Origin: Amyloporia xantha | Taxonomy: Eukaryota > Basidiomycota > Agaricomycetes > Polyporales > Adustoporiaceae | Reading direction: 5' to 3' | NCBI GenBank assembly: GCA_036971615.1 | Contig: JAYKKR010000001.1 | Span: forward strand, 3,968,001 to 4,032,000 | DNA: 64,000 nucleotides | Shown: positions 32,943 through 44,090 of the stretch, in pieces | Position numbering within the stretch: position 1 is the stretch's first letter | How the letters are laid out: each line of letters opens with the position of its first letter | Translations under genes and position numbers: made by a program | The notes under the pieces: generated by a model | What the model saw: only the letters and a program-made list of their open reading frames with translations | Databases searched by the model: none | What the model was told of the DNA's origin: nothing

Positions 32943-35463
32943 TTATGTATAGTGGCAGAAACACTTATGTCTGTAGGTATGAGAGGCTGGAATTAAATAA
33001 AATGAGTCAGAAATAAAAACAAAAGGCAAAGAAAAAAATGCAAAGACAACTTACAACGAATACGACCACGCACACGCTGAACATCGTCCACATCCTCCTC
33101 TGCCTCCCCAATACTCTCCATATACTTCTTGAATGGCTGATAGGAGTTGCCAAGAACCACATGAGGAATTGCACCGCCACGATGAAGACGCATCTTCTTC
33201 CAGAGCTTACCCTGAGCAGCACACTTCTCTTTCTCTGAAGGCGGCATGCTCCAGGCAGAAGGATGAATAACTTCACCTTCCTCGTTCTTGAACGTAATAC
33301 AGTTCATGAAGGCATCAGTGTCGACGGTAGGCTGATAGCAAGCAGGAATTTGATCAAGGCGAGAGGACAAAGCAAGATGAAAACCTCTGGCAACAGCTTC
33401 CAAAAGACCCTGTGCATTGGTCATAGCCATGCCATCAGTGAGAATATTGCCATGATTGACAATAGGAACATTGGGATGAGAAACACTAGAAGAAAAGATA
33501 AGTCGAAGCTTAAGGAAAAAATAAAATCAAGAAGATAGAGTACACACCCATGAAGACTGAGATGAGGAGGAATCTCCTCCAATTCTCCATTCTCCCCACT
33601 GCAAAAACCAACATGCGCCAGCCCCTCCAGAGTGCTGTCGTTAGGATAGTTGATGAGAGTAAAGCGGTAGGAAGTGTTATTGGGTGTGGTGTTGGTGAGC
33701 GCAACAGGCGGAGTTCCACCATGAGGATACAGTCCATTGAAACAGACAGACATAACCTCTTGTGGATCCTCTGGATCATACAGATAGGGCATGGAGATGA
33801 ACACACCAAAGGCAGGAAAGATGAAGACACCAGGATCAACATTCTGGTCCAGTTGAGAGAAGACAGTCATGCAAGACATGGCAACCCAACTGTCATAGCT
33901 ATCCACATGGATACCAGCAAAAGGGCCCAGTTCTGCCTTGAACAAAGCACCTAGAAAATAAATTGTCAGAAAATGTGAAAAAAGCGCAATAAATAGAGGC
34001 AAAAATGCGAAGGGGAGGAGAGAAATTGGATGGAAAGATGGAGGGAGCACCCCCAGTGGGTGTGGGAATTTATTTGAAAAGAATAGAGGGCAAGAAGAAT
34101 AAATAAAGAGCAGAAAGAGGAAATAAAATCGAAATAATAGGGAAAAAGCGAAATAAATAAAGGGAAATATGCGAAGGGAGATCAGGAATTGGATGGAAAT
34201 ATAGAAGAAGCACCCCCAGTGAGTGTGGGAATTTATTTGAAAAGAATAGAGGGCAAGAAGAATAAATAAAGAGCAGAAAGGGGAAATAAAAGCGAAATAA
34301 TAGGGAAAAAGCGAAATAAATAAAGGGAAATATGTAAAGGAGAGATCAGGAATTGGATGGAAATATAGAAGAAGCACCCCAGCGGATATGGGAATTTATT
34401 GGAAAGAATAGATGGCAAGAAGAATAAATAAAGGGCAGAAAGGAGCAAACATATGCAATAGATATTAATCAGATAATCAACTACTTACCTAGCGCCTGGG
34501 CCTGTTGCTTGGTTTTGGTGGAAGCAATGTTCAGCTGAACATTGGTGAAGGCATAATTGCCCTCAAAGCCAATTGGAAACTTAGCAGTGAGCTCAGCTTG
34601 AGCTTTGAGCAAATTGACCAAGTCAGAGTCTCCGCGCTCCAGAGCATTGATGGCGATGCGAGATCCAACCTGATAAATCAGTTAGTGTCTGTACTAATAC
34701 TGGACATGATTACTTGCCTCCACCAGCTCCTTCCGCAACTTGCCATGCTCAGTCAAACTTTCCTCGTAAACTTTGGAAAGTCTTCCTGGAGCGATAAGCT
34801 TTCTCACGCGTTCATAAGACTGGGCCAAATTATAGGCACGAGTGTCACGTCCAACAGATTCAGAAGAGGAACTTCTCTCCCACCAGACCCCACCCTGATA
34901 CTCATCCTCCGAACCGCACTGCTGTGCCTTTGTTCTGGTACACTCGTCCTCAGGACCAATGAGTTGAGAGCGAATAGCTAACAACTTGGCAACAAGGTCG
35001 GAGGGAAGAAGACTAAATAACATGTGAGATGGGAGAGAGAAAAAGAAAAGATATAAGTAACACACCGCTGAGGAACCATGTAGAGAAGGAGGATATCTTC
35101 GGATCCATCCGAAGGGCTTCCAATCTTCCTTCCAATCAAGCGATCGTAAGGTTTCAGATGTAAGAAACCTTGGGCGCGTAAGCGCTCAGATCACATGGAA
35201 AGACGTCATCACTCACCCATAGTCCTGAGCTCATTCGCATTTGCACTGTGCACTTCAAGACTACTTGCCTGACTTTGCATTCTCTCCATCCCTTCCTCGG
35301 TTGAATCTATCATCACCAGATAGGCCTTTCCTCTAGGATCATCAGGACCCAACGGATGACCAACAACCTCCCTAATCTCCACCATCGATGTAGGACGCTC
35401 AGGGATGTCCAGGGGAACACCTAGCAGCTTTTGGAGCTGCTCAGGGCTTGGAGATCGGGACAT
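32943..35463 (-). CDS. 2-oxoglutarate/Fe(II) dioxygenase, 567 aa (E3)
   Basis: Seven exons (35463-35217, 35168-35066, 35012-34718, 34669-34489, 33950-33548, 33485-33055, 32986-32943) sum to 568 codons. The core is a double-stranded beta-helix: GIHVDSYDSW supplies the HxD pair (H290, D292), the distal His is in LYPHGGTPP (H352), and the 2OG-binding Arg is in SYRFTLINYP (R371). This spacing and the HGGTPP motif match a dioxygenase family frequent in mushroom genomes and related in layout to TET/JBP enzymes. Those oxidise methyl groups on pyrimidines in DNA, so a nucleic-acid substrate is likely but not shown. Intron 3 uses a GC donor (GCAAGT). Intron 4 is over 500 bp and holds a minisatellite. 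The E2 copy has the same exons intact. Confidence 0.85.
33960..34480. repeat. Minisatellite within a dioxygenase intron (E3)
   Basis: About three tandem units of roughly 170 bp (GAATTGGATGGAAATATAGAAG…AAATAAAGGGAAATATG) fill intron 4. All other introns of this gene are short. The matching array is at about 48986-49510 in E2. It is AT-rich and purine-biased on the plus strand. Confidence 0.85.
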
Positions 35464-36502
35464 GGCTAGGTATATGGCAAAGAAAAAGTCAGTTGGGTCT
35501 CAATAAGCTAGGGAGAAAAGACCTGCTCACTGTCTGTGTTCGAAAACCAGGTCTGGATGTAGCAGGGTCTTCTACTGGGCTTAAAGGCTGTTCAACAGGC
35601 TTAGGTGAGTTTATAACAACATATAAAGCATAATAGAATGTGAATACTCACATTTATGCTGTAAAATTGGATGGATGGCACGAGGGAGGCAAGCGAGGAG
35701 GAGCGCGCGCGGATGTGGCAAAAGGCAAGAGGAAAAATCTGCTAAGTCCGCGTAGGGCGATCCGCTGCAGTGCGTCGCCCTACGCGCCCTAGACGCCCGC
35801 CGGAAAGTGCCGGAAAGCGTTTTTGCGTGACCTACAGAAGGGTCAAATGTTAATTATATTGCACCAAATTTTGCACGGGCATTCTAATCATGCATTAGAA
35901 TGCCCCTGAAAATTTGGGGTGATTTGAGCCCATATTCCCAACGTTATTAATGGAATACGGACTTTCGCAAAACGAGCGCCCTTTAGGCGCCCGTCGAGCG
36001 CGCCGTTCTCGCGCGGTTTCCTGGTGCTCAGTGTGCCTCCTCCTCCTCCTCCATGTCCTCCTGCTCCTCGAGCTCCTCCTCCTCCTGCTGCTTCCACAAC
36101 AACAAGGCTGTGAGCCTTCTACAAGACCACTGGAGTGTGCAGTAGAAGTAGCAGAAGGGTTACAGGCAGAGGCAAGGGAGCAGGTAAGTATCTTCTCCTC
36201 CTTTTCTGACTGACTTTTTCTTTCAAGCACAGAGCCCTGCATGCACCGCTGCACTGCTCCCCGCCAACGCCACGCCACTCCCCGTCGACAGCAAACACGC
36301 CGCGCCGCTCCTCAGCGCAAACACCCCGCCGCACTGCACACGCCGCGCCGCGCCGTTCCCCGCTGCTGCAGAAGACAAACACCACGCCGTCGAACGCGCC
36401 TCAACCGTGCTGCCCTGAACATGCCACGCCGCCCCGGTGCCCGCTGGTGCAACCCGCCGATCCTCACTACAAGCAAGGTGAGTTTGGCCAGCGCTGCCCT
36501 AC
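35464..36502. other. Spacer with a 12-bp-stem hairpin (E3)
   Basis: No gene is supported. At 35749-35786 CGCGTAGGGCGA pairs with TCGCCCTACGCG over a 14-nt loop, a relative of the E0/E1 hairpin. A second dyad (GGGCATTCTAATCATGCATTAGAATGCCC, 35877-35905) follows. From about 36030 to 36130 there are CTCCTC triplet runs, then GC-rich CGCCGC-rich sequence. Confidence 0.6.
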
Positions 36503-36956
36503 GCCCGCTGTCCAAGTGGACAGCGGGCGCGTTCCTCTTTGCTCACCACAGCCGGCGCTGCCAGCGCCGCCCCATGCCCGCTGTCCTCATGGACAGCGGG
36601 CGCGCTGCGCTCCACCCCGCCCCTCGAGTTCATTGCCCACGGCAACAAATTCGGGGGCTTCGCTACCAGCGCCGCTCGACGCCCGCTGTCCAAGCGGACA
36701 GCGGGTGCGCTTGCGTTCCACCCCGCCCCCCGAACGTGTTGCCAAGAGCAACGCGTTTGGGGAGCTCTCTTAGCTCCCCGCGGGTGGTGCTGCCAGCGCC
36801 GCCCCATGCCCGCTGTCCTCTTGGACAGCGGGCGCGCTGTGCTCCACCCCGCCCCTAGAGCTCGTTGCCCACAGCAACGGGTCGGGAGTTTCATGGCCCT
36901 CTGCGGACGCTGCTACTGGCGCCGCTCCACGCCCGCTGTCCTCTTGGCCAGTGGGC
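36503..36956. repeat. Array of five GCCCGCTGTCC hairpins (E3)
   Basis: The dyad GCCCGCTGTCC-NNNN-GGACAGCGGGC occurs at 36503-36528, 36576-36601, 36681-36705, 36808-36833 and, with two mismatches in one arm, at 36931-36956. Loops are AAGT, TCAT, AAGC, TCTT and TCTT. The spacers carry GCCAGCGCCGC and GAACGTGTTGCCAAGAGCAA-type repeats. Arms stay complementary while loops vary, which suggests selection or conversion acting on the structure. Open frames here are by-products of the repeats. Confidence 0.8.
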
Positions 36957-37556
36957 GCACTTGCTTGTATCCCCGCCCTCTCGAACGTGTTGCCAAGAGC
37001 AATGTGTTTGGGGAGTACTCTTCACTTCCTACGGGTGGTGCTGCCAGCGCCACGGGATGCCGCAGGCACCCAACCTCTGCCCTCCAAGTATAGCTGACTT
37101 GTTCTATTACATCCTTCCCCTCTTCCCGGAATGCGTTACCATTTACAAGGTATATACTATTATCATAGTCCATTAATTAAGGTATTTTCACTCCGGTACC
37201 GCGATTGGGGCCAGTCGGAGTACCTTTGTCATAGCTTCCTTATCTGGATATCGGAAGAGAGGTTCGGTTCGGAGCTCTCCGTATAGACTTCCTTCTCGAC
37301 AGTCATGAGCACCACCATCTACCGCTCTCTACGCCTCCATACCAGGACGAAGCAACACAAAAGTGAGCTTACATTAAATTTATATCGATTCGGCAGCTTG
37401 CACTTTTGCATACGTCGGAGAACTTGGATCTTTTGCGACTAGGGATTAGATAATAGGTGCCGATACCCAATCTCAACACCTGTGGCGATGTCTATATTGA
37501 TAAGAACAAGAAAATTCAGAGGCATGCGCTCTCTCCATATCGCGATATGATCAAGA

Positions 37557-37564
37557 TATAAAAT
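37557..37564 (+). promoter_or_regulatory. TATA-like box upstream of the RPA3-like gene (E3)
   Basis: TATAAAAT lies 49 nt upstream of the ATG at 37613 and is followed by a pyrimidine-rich stretch (CTTCACCGCTTCATTCTCC), as is common at fungal transcription starts. The same sequence precedes the E2 copy. Confidence 0.5.
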
Positions 37565-37612
37565 AGCCTTCACCGCTTCATTCTCCACATCCACTCTCTT
37601 CCTTCATCCATC

Positions 37613-38162
37613 ATGAGCACTCTTTCTCCCTATCCCACGTATGACTGTACCCATGGTCGGGTCAATGGCCGGATTCTTCAGGACAAGTTTGGTCAGTTTG
37701 ACGGATACGTGACAAGGTTGTGGTGCCAGATCTTGGCTGTACGTCATGATCATATGATTGAAATCCACAAAATGACTCACCCGTACCCAGGTCTATCCCA
37801 CTGAGCATTATCTTGAGGTCAAGTCCTCCGACGAAGTGCAGATCAAAGTGGTCCTCGTGAACTTGGACACTGTCAAGCTCGACAAGGTATATTGTAACAT
37901 CTGCGTGTTATATGTCAATGCTCACATGCAACAGATCAACGAGTTCAAGGTAAACACTTTTGTTGAGGTCATTGGCAAAGTCAGGACTCCCACTGAGCTC
38001 CATGCGGATTGTGCCCAGATCATCCAGTTTGGCGATGACTTTGGTGAGCTCACCTTGGACTCCATTGGTCTGCTGCTAACAATAAACACAGACATGAAGC
38101 TTGCCAATGACGTTATCGAGCTTTGGCATGATCCTCGCTTTGCTAAGATGGTCCAACAGTGA
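37613..38162 (+). CDS. RFA3: RPA3 (RPA14)-like single-strand-DNA-binding subunit (E3)
   Basis: Four exons (37613-37738, 37791-37886, 37935-38043, 38092-38162) give 133 aa in frame, close to the usual RPA3 size of about 110-125. The OB-fold features of the smallest replication protein A subunit are visible: an N-terminal RVNGRILQDKFGQFDGYVTR strand region, alternating hydrophobics in VQIKVVLVN, FVEVIGKVRTP, and the C-terminal FDMKLANDVIELWHD helix used for trimer contact. In cells RPA coats exposed single strands during replication. Here a transposon-borne copy could coat the strand displaced during rolling-circle movement. Plant and animal Helitrons are known to carry RPA70-like genes; a small-subunit gene is unexpected. 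It is the gene nearest the element 5' end. I judge homology from pattern only. Confidence 0.75.
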
Positions 38163-38622
38163 TAGTACAACGTAGTCGAGTCAATACGAGAGGTGATGTT
38201 CAGCGATGCACTGAGATCGGTACACAGATAAGACACAACGGCAGCAACATAATCTAACAACTGCACGTGACTAATCTATATAGGGTAACTGATAAGATAT
38301 GGGGTGCACGTGATTAGCCTATATAGGGTAACTGATAAGATATAGGCTCGATCTTATCTCATCAGTGTTGGGGGTTGTTTGTACAAGTCGCGTCGTGCTG
38401 GCAGTTTTGTATTGAACTTTGTAATGGGTAACAAACTTTTGTATTGAGACTACAAGCCACCTTACAACAGCGTTAACAAAAGCCTGACCCTAACCCCAGG
38501 ATCTTGGGCGCTTACAATACAAATTTTGTATTGAATTGGGTTCCCACGCTTAGGGCGCAAAAGTTGGTGTCGCGACTTTTGCTCACCAGAGAAACGCTTC
38601 CTTCGTACCTCAGGAATCGTAA
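38163..38622. repeat. 5'-terminal region of E3
   Basis: Non-coding. It contains two direct copies of GCACGTGATTAGCC/GTGACTAATC…TATATAGGGTAACTGATAAG, then a block shared with E0 and E1. That block includes TTTGTATTGA, CTGACCCTAACCCC and GGCGCAAAAGTTGGTGTCGCGACTTTTGC, where AAAAGT and ACTTTT form a dyad around GTCGCGAC. It ends in CCTCAGGAATCGTAA. Conservation only at the termini across autonomous and non-coding elements points to the Rep recognition and cleavage end. Confidence 0.75.
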
Positions 38623-40540
38623 TGCCTTCTCTTCTTCACTCTCAGGCTTCACAGGTCCTTGGCTCAATCGCTTGATCAGATCTTCTAGTGTGGTCATGGG
38701 GACATTTAGTATGCGGTTAGTAATGTCAGCAAAGTTCTTACGGTTGGTAAGTAAATACCCACCTGTTGTGGAGTTCTTTATCTGCTCATGATTAAATGCA
38801 ACCAGTGGAAAGTAGCGGTCAAGTTGAAATCGTTTGTCATGATACATAAGTAGCTGCTGCTTACGCTTTGTCTCAGAGACGGTAGTCACACCTTTGATAT
38901 TGTTCAATCCACCAAAGCCATAAGGAAAAAGCCACGGAAACATCTGTGGATAGAGCTGTGGGTTATGATAAAGACTCTGGGTTCTTTGCCTGCCCTATGC
39001 CCAGCACTTTTCCAGTCTTGAATTGATGGATTGCCTTGGCAATGACTGCTCTGGGATTCTCTGCCATCATATGCATCAACTGATCACCAGTTAGACCTTG
39101 CACTGCAAAAGGTACAGGCCCCTCCGTTGTTCCCTTGCCTTCACCAGGTCCATTGACTGCAGTTGCTTCAGGATCTTGATCCCAGTATGCCTGATGATAG
39201 TCAATAATCACTGGAGGCACATCCTCTGGATACTCATTGAGATTTTTGTATGAGATGGACAGATCTGCATAGTCCTCATGATTCAGTTTGAGCCATTCCA
39301 ATGCCTTTGCAACCTTGTCACGTCTCACCAGAAAGGGAGTCCGCTTGTGGTCCTTCTCTGTTGGTCTGTTAGGCCCAATGTATAAGAATGCAAATACTTC
39401 ATCAAGCTGTGCTCTGCTTGGTGGAAGTTCAGCATAAACCTCAGGCATTGGAACTGAGTGACAGATGACATTAGCCTGCATACGGAAACTGCCACTGACT
39501 TTGACCTCTGCTATACAGTGGTTGTGTTTGACACGAGCGACAAGCATTTTTCAACCCAAGTAAGATCACAGAGTTGAGATGGAACCTCTCCAATCCAAAG
39601 ACCATTGGCAGTAAAAAGAGCGCACACAGCGCATGGCAGTTCAATGAACCTATTCTTATTCATGTCTGAGTGAAATCCATTGACCACATCAGTGATAAGT
39701 TGAGCAGATGGTGCCTCTGGGGGAAAGATATTAAATGAAGTGTCTGTACCATCTTCTTCAGTTTGCTTCTTAACACATATGTGATCATTCTTGATAGTAG
39801 GCTGTTGTTTTGGCTTGACAGAGTGTTCTTGTTGTCTCAACTTGTCCCGATATAATTGACATTTCTGTGCATTGGTCAAGGGATCTGTTTTCAGTGTAAA
39901 TAGTGATACAAATGAAGGACAAGACACACATTTGTGTTCACCCAATGTACGTGCCATTTCATCCACCTTCATGCGTTTGTAGTGAACTGATATGCTATGC
40001 AGACCAAGTACCTTTTTCAAAGAAGCACCGGATAGACGGCTTGCCAGTGTTTTCAATGGCACATCTGCCAATATAATATCATCGTCTTCATGGTATCTAT
40101 CTTTATCAAGGAGAACATAATCTGCAAATTGGTATTTACCATCAGAATTTACAGATGGTGTACCAAAACATACAAATTGTTGCAGATCTTGGAAGGACCA
40201 ATACCGGCTTTTCTTGGCAGCCAACCCTCCACCCACTAAGGATGTATCTAAATGTGAAAACTTGACTTGATAGCATTTACATTGAGAATGTTTGCCAACA
40301 TTACCAGAAAATAACCCAGCTGACATGCTCTTATATATCAGAATGCTTGCTGAATACACTCTGAAGTCATGTCTCCTGATGTGATTGCGCATACAGTAGA
40401 GGGATACACTTTTTATCTGGGCTTTGATATCAAAAATGGGCATAAACAGAATCAAATGAAGCTTATACACCAGTTTGAGTGAGCATGAATCTGGACATGG
40501 TTTGATGACATAGCATTTGTTATTTGTATTGTGTGACTCC
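38623..40540 (-). pseudogene. Helitron Rep gene of E2, 5' part
   Basis: This is the upstream third of the E2 Rep gene, matching 23590-25508 of E3. It includes the N-terminal region (38963 to 40540) and the FPWLFPYGFGG segment (to 38623), where E3 cuts the gene. A one-base loss in a T run near 39547 splits the N-terminal frame. The shift before FPWLF is shared with E3. The rest of the gene is at 11362-16599. The upstream palindromic repeats are at about 40560-40670. Confidence 0.85.
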
Positions 40541-41134
40541 ATATAATATATGAGAACGCGGGTGAACGCTCTGTCGCCAAGCGACACGGATTTGTATATG
40601 AAAGTGCCCGCCAACACTTTGTCGTCAAACGACACGGTATTTATTTCAAGAGTGCCCGCCAACACTCCATTTGTATGTGATGCTGTGATATCTAGATCAC
40701 ATAAAGAGACAGAATGGTTATCGGCTGATAATGAGTGGGTACGCACTGCATTTTTCTCGTAGTAATACCCAGATATTGCGACAGACTCCATAAGGAGTAT
40801 AGGCAATAATTCCAGAAGAAAGCATAGCCACAGCAGGGCCACCAAGGTGTGAGTTTTTGACGATTGCAATAACATGATGTATGGTAGAAGCAATGGTCGA
40901 GTGAGAGATGTGGAACAGAAAGCATTTGCCACGTCATCACCATTCCCAAAGTCACATGATCAGATCACAGTCATGTGACAAGGTTCAGATCACATGACAT
41001 GACCCATAACCGCCCTCAAAATCAAATCAAAGACTCTTTCTATTATTCTGGTGCAAGTTGAATATACGCAATTGAATTGAACATGTCATTGAATAAGCAG
41101 AAGTACGCAAGATACATGAGAGACACAGCTGACA

Positions 41135-43483
41135 TCAATCATTGCTAGTACGGGCAAGTAACATAACAGCCATGATATTGGTGGAAAGTGTGTCGCCTGA
41201 ACCCTTGTTGAACTTTCCAACCGTATGCAACACACCGACAAGCGATGCCTCTGGAATCTCACCTTCAAAGACTGGACATTTGGTCGCAATGTCTTTGAAG
41301 TTGAACTCCAGATTCTTGCTGCGCTTGCCTTGGAAGTATGCAGAGCAGTCCCGTACAGGAACTATGGAGCATCAGTAATAATACATATACAAGTCAAGAA
41401 CTTTCTTACTGTGGTCCCAAGGTTCAAGAACATGCGTCCTGGTAGGGTACCATACACCTCCCTGGTGGTTGACGTTGGAGGATCTGTTGCTTCCTTTGAC
41501 CGCATTCTTGAGTCTGTCTGTGTATGATCCAGACGCTATATTATGGTTGAGAGTGTGATACAGATAGCTCATATAAGTGCGCACTTACAGGATGTTGGAT
41601 TGACAGGTGCTTTGGTGTTGTGTCGTGTTCCAATACCTAAGCCATTGCCAAATGAACGAATATTAAGAGGATTGGCATAGACATGACCATAGAAGCCACA
41701 TGCGAGCTGCCACTCCTGCATCAGCGGATGAATGAGAATGTCCTTGACGTATTTTCCACCAGCTTCTCGTGGCACAAAAAGCTGAGATCTTATGACAGAT
41801 CCATACGTGACGCATATGACAGGTTCAAACGACACATCCAGGCTGAGAGTGGCCTTGGCAGTTGCATTGAAGTTGTTGTCAATGTCGCTGACACGTGCTG
41901 GGTTCACAACACGCGTATCAAACTGAGGTGTGGTTATCAGTTTGACCAAAGCTCTGTGGTGTTGTATTTCATTAGATGCACCGATGAGGAGCACATGAGA
42001 TTCACATACCTCGTGTTGATGGGCTGTGGAGTAAATATGTCGAGTGCCAAAGACAGCAGGATAGGCATAACATCAGACACAAGTTCAACAGCACTAATTG
42101 TTCATTGAGTCTCCACAATATAGGTGTCTAGGACAATGGATATACATACTCATAAGGCGGAACATCCTGGTAAAAGTCCTCCAAAAGAGGATCCCACAGC
42201 TCTCTGCTCAGCATTCCAGCTATCTTGGGAGAGTCCTTGCCCTTTCCCTTCCTATATGAGAAGTGAGCAGGCATATATCACAGTCGAATTGACCATACAT
42301 ACCTGGGTGAGGCCATCTTGTTCTTGTCAGACACGTTGATGTTGCTGACTTCATTGTCTGAAGATGCTTCATCCGCAATGAGCTCACACCGCTTGTTGGG
42401 AGAGTTTGTCTTGGATTTCCTTGGCGGAGTGTCAGCCAAAGTTGGGAACATTGTAAGATTGACATACCTGCCAGGAGTAGTATGAGCCATATCATCATCG
42501 CTGTCAACATTGCTCGCCAACCAGGTATTCTTGACAGGACTAGGCCTGTATCTGTGAACATATAAGCAAAAACCATAAGCGCAATATAGCTGCACCTACT
42601 CCATTCCGTCTTCCGAGGATGACATGCTACCCGTGAACGCAGGAGCTAAAATCTTTTTGGAGGAGGGGCTCGGGAAGATTGTGCTTTTGCCCTTCTTGAC
42701 AGGAGACGAAGATGCAGATTCCCTAGGGCAATACAGTCAACACAAGATTGACCTTATAAGACGACAAAGCAATACTCACTTCTTGGGTGTCGCCATCTCA
42801 ATCTCAGCAAGCTTTCCCTGCAGAGTGTGAAGTTCTCCTTGCAACAACTTGAACTTCTTCCACTCCGGCGACTCACTACAAACACACGATGGATTGCCAG
42901 CATCGTCTTCAGATGGCATGTCTACATCCTCCTCAACCCTATGCAAAATCAGTGATTGTGATGTGAACAACAAGATAATAATTACTTTTGACTTGCACGC
43001 CCTTTCGCAGCAAGCACTTGACTAGAATGCGCTATAAGCATATATATCAAAGCGGCAAAACCAAACATACCTTGTGCCAAACACATCGCTATTGCAATAC
43101 CATTATCAGCACAAAATAAGGACAATAGATTTCAACATGCATACTCATCGTCCTTTTTGATCCTATGTAACATATAATGAGAAACAAGATAACAACAATC
43201 CAAGTCCTTCTTACCTTTTGATACGGTCAGATGTGTATTCCCTGTGACGTACAGTATTAGAGCAAGCATACAATGCCAATAACAAATAGGATCACTTACT
43301 CGGCATCACTGTCAGATATACTCCCAGCTGAGATTGCTTTGCGACCACGACCACGACCACGACCTCTGAAACAAGAGACATGGTCAGGACATGGACCAGA
43401 TGTTCAGATAGAACAGAGTCATACTGGCCAGGCGTCCCGCGGTTTGAGGTTCCACGGCCACAAGCTCGAGCGCGTGGTGCCAT
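41135..43483 (-). CDS. Acidic multi-exon cargo protein (E2)
   Basis: Copy of 26103-28452 with the same predicted exons. The exon near 42776-42950 (DMPSEDDAGNPSCVC…EWKKFKLLQGELHTLQGKL) is open here, whereas E3 has one extra C. This is therefore the better reference copy. The short coiled-coil-like LLQGELHTLQGKLAEIE segment could mediate self-association. Function unknown. Confidence 0.7.
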
Positions 43484-44090
43484 CTGGGAGAGGAAGAATG
43501 ATAGAGAGCGGATGGACGTCTCTGGAGAAGATGGGCTTGCGACGGGGTGGCTTTTATCTGGGTTTGACTCGGAAGAGATAGGAATCCAGACACCGGAGAG
43601 TTACGGTGGAAAGGCACTGGGGTCATGTACGTTCATGTGCTGGACCAATGATATCTTTCTACGTGACAAACATTTCTTTGGGGTGAGATGTAAGAGGATC
43701 GGTGGTCACAATTCCGATGCCCGATGCATAGATCTCAGTTCTATCGTATGGTGGATCTACAATCCAGGTGAATTCTCATCAGAATGTCTCGAGCTGTATC
43801 ACCGAGCATACCCACTTTCCCTTGACCTCCCACATCGCATTCATCTCCATTAGATGAATGAAATGGGTCTGTAGAATGAGACAATTTAGATGCAGAAAGT
43901 GTCGAGGATGTATCAGTACTAGACATGCATGTTTTGTCCAATTGCATCTGTTGCGAGTGCACGGCAATATTACCATAACCGGGTAGATCGGAAACACCAT
44001 CTGCGCTCAGCCACAGTCATCTAGATGTGAGCAAGACATCTGACCCGCTTTCAACGCCCACCTAGTCGACTTGTCTGTTCCACCTGCAAG

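Larger units (their letters stand above)
16600..38622 (-). mobile_element. E3: complete 22-kb Helitron-like element
   Basis: The boundaries follow from the Rep gene of E2. Removing 16600-38622 rejoins …AAAACA and TGCC to give the exact uninterrupted Rep sequence seen inside E3 at 23581-23593, with no duplication beyond one possible A. The ends match E0, E1 and E2. On the minus strand the element starts TTACGATTCCTGAGG and ends …CCACCAAG. CCTCAGGAATCGT and a GCCATTTATTGGC hairpin lie just inside the 3' end. Contents from 5' to 3': RPA3-like gene, hairpin array, dioxygenase, gene X, 308-aa cargo gene, acidic cargo gene, Rep-helicase-peptidase, 0.94-kb 3' module. Rep presence, A/T target and lack of duplication indicate rolling-circle Helitron-type movement. 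The terminal bases are not the canonical TC…CTRR. Confidence 0.9.

Noticed and set aside
30479..35463. One fused dioxygenase-gene X protein
   Set aside because: Each part independently gives a complete in-frame exon set with its own ATG and stop, and the second cassette also has a stop after the dioxygenase.
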